DNA from: Methanocorpusculum sp. MCE
GTDB taxonomy: Archaea; Halobacteriota; Methanomicrobia; Methanomicrobiales; Methanocorpusculaceae
Direction: 5' to 3'
Assembly (NCBI GenBank): GCA_003315675.1
Contig: NIZU01000112.1
Coordinates: forward strand, 1-23,585
Length of the DNA: 23,585 bases
The notes under the pieces were generated by a model. It was not told the DNA's origin and did not search any database. It was given only the letters and a program-made list of their open reading frames with translations. Numbering within the stretch: position 1 is the stretch's first letter; each line of letters starts with the position of its first letter. Positions 23,468-23,585 of this stretch are shown in pieces. Both the position numbers and the translations under genes were made by a program.

Positions 23468-23585
23468 GAGAATTTCTAACAACCTTTTTTTGACAGAAAG
23501 TACTTTCTTTTCGTACGTTGAGTAGTATGTATGGGGACTTTCAGCAGCTTTGGTCTCAACCAGGCATATCACGAACGTTATGAAA
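23468..23585 (+). mobile_element. Right copy of the IS5-type insertion sequence end
   Basis: This is the same sequence as 1-270 in opposite orientation. The edge GAGAATTTCTAACAACC starts at 23468, followed by the T run, the GAAAGTACTTTC palindrome (23496-23507) and the transposase start. It interrupts the 5' part of the phosphatase gene. The element continues beyond the window. Confidence 0.85.
23531..23585 (+). CDS. IS5-family transposase, first 18 codons (runs off the window)
   Basis: The ATG at 23531 starts MGTFSSFGLNQAYHERYE, which equals the left copy (MVTFSSFDLNQAYHERYE) except at two residues. The differences show that two distinct IS copies are present, not one sequence assembled twice. 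Confidence 0.75.
   Translation, partial: MGTFSSFGLNQAYHERYE

Noticed and set aside
22352..23572. Phosphatase gene as a normal 406-residue protein
   Set aside because: The first 35 residues are antisense IS sequence that is also present at the left end of the window, so this cannot be the native N-terminus.

Overview
The window reads as a methanogenic archaeon, most likely of the order Methanomicrobiales and possibly close to Methanocorpusculum. The evidence is archaeal type IV pilins with a (D/N/S)G-(V/L)S processing site, a GspE/FlaI-type ATPase with a FlaJ-type membrane platform, a hexulose-6-phosphate synthase fused to an RraA-like domain, tandem phenylacetate-CoA ligases followed by an ACT protein, a compact archaeal-type Ogg, and TATA boxes close to start codons. 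The genus is inferred from gene content, not proven.

Layout. Both ends (1-270 and 23468-23585) are near-identical ends of one IS5-type insertion sequence in opposite orientation, each transposase reading outward. From 522 to 1553 (minus) lie a small membrane protein and an 8-oxoguanine DNA glycosylase. From 1669 to 5683 (plus) lie five pilin-like genes, and a sixth lies at 7019-8266 (minus). From 8417 to 12393 (plus) lie the secretion/pilus ATPase and the platform protein. This is a type IV pilus locus whose pilins carry adhesin-like domains (beta-helix, PKD plus LamG-like). The ATPase has two in-frame stops and a frameshift, and the platform gene and two pilins are frameshifted. From 12504 to 15529 (plus) lies a compact operon of two phenylacetate-CoA ligases and an ACT protein, behind a clear TATA box and a perfect inverted repeat. 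The stretch 15564-16771 is a nest of miniature transposable elements; a relative at 5723-6690 carries a gene fragment. From 16795 to 18865 (minus) lie HPS-RraA and a frameshifted TPR protein.

The most interesting part is 19576-23413. It holds a whole partner-switching set: an RsbW-like ATPase domain fused to about 26 beta-solenoid coils, a STAS antagonist, and a membrane PP2C (RsbU/SpoIIE-like) phosphatase in convergent orientation. In bacteria such sets control sigma factors, which archaea lack, so the output is unknown. The STAS gene is split at an A8 run that forms an A-AAA-AAC slippery site followed by a perfect hairpin, and the phosphatase 5' end is cut by the right-hand insertion sequence.

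Six genes need a one-base correction, each in or beside an A/T run. This may be real decay, a sequencing artefact, or in the STAS case programmed frameshifting. No tRNA, rRNA or CRISPR array was seen.
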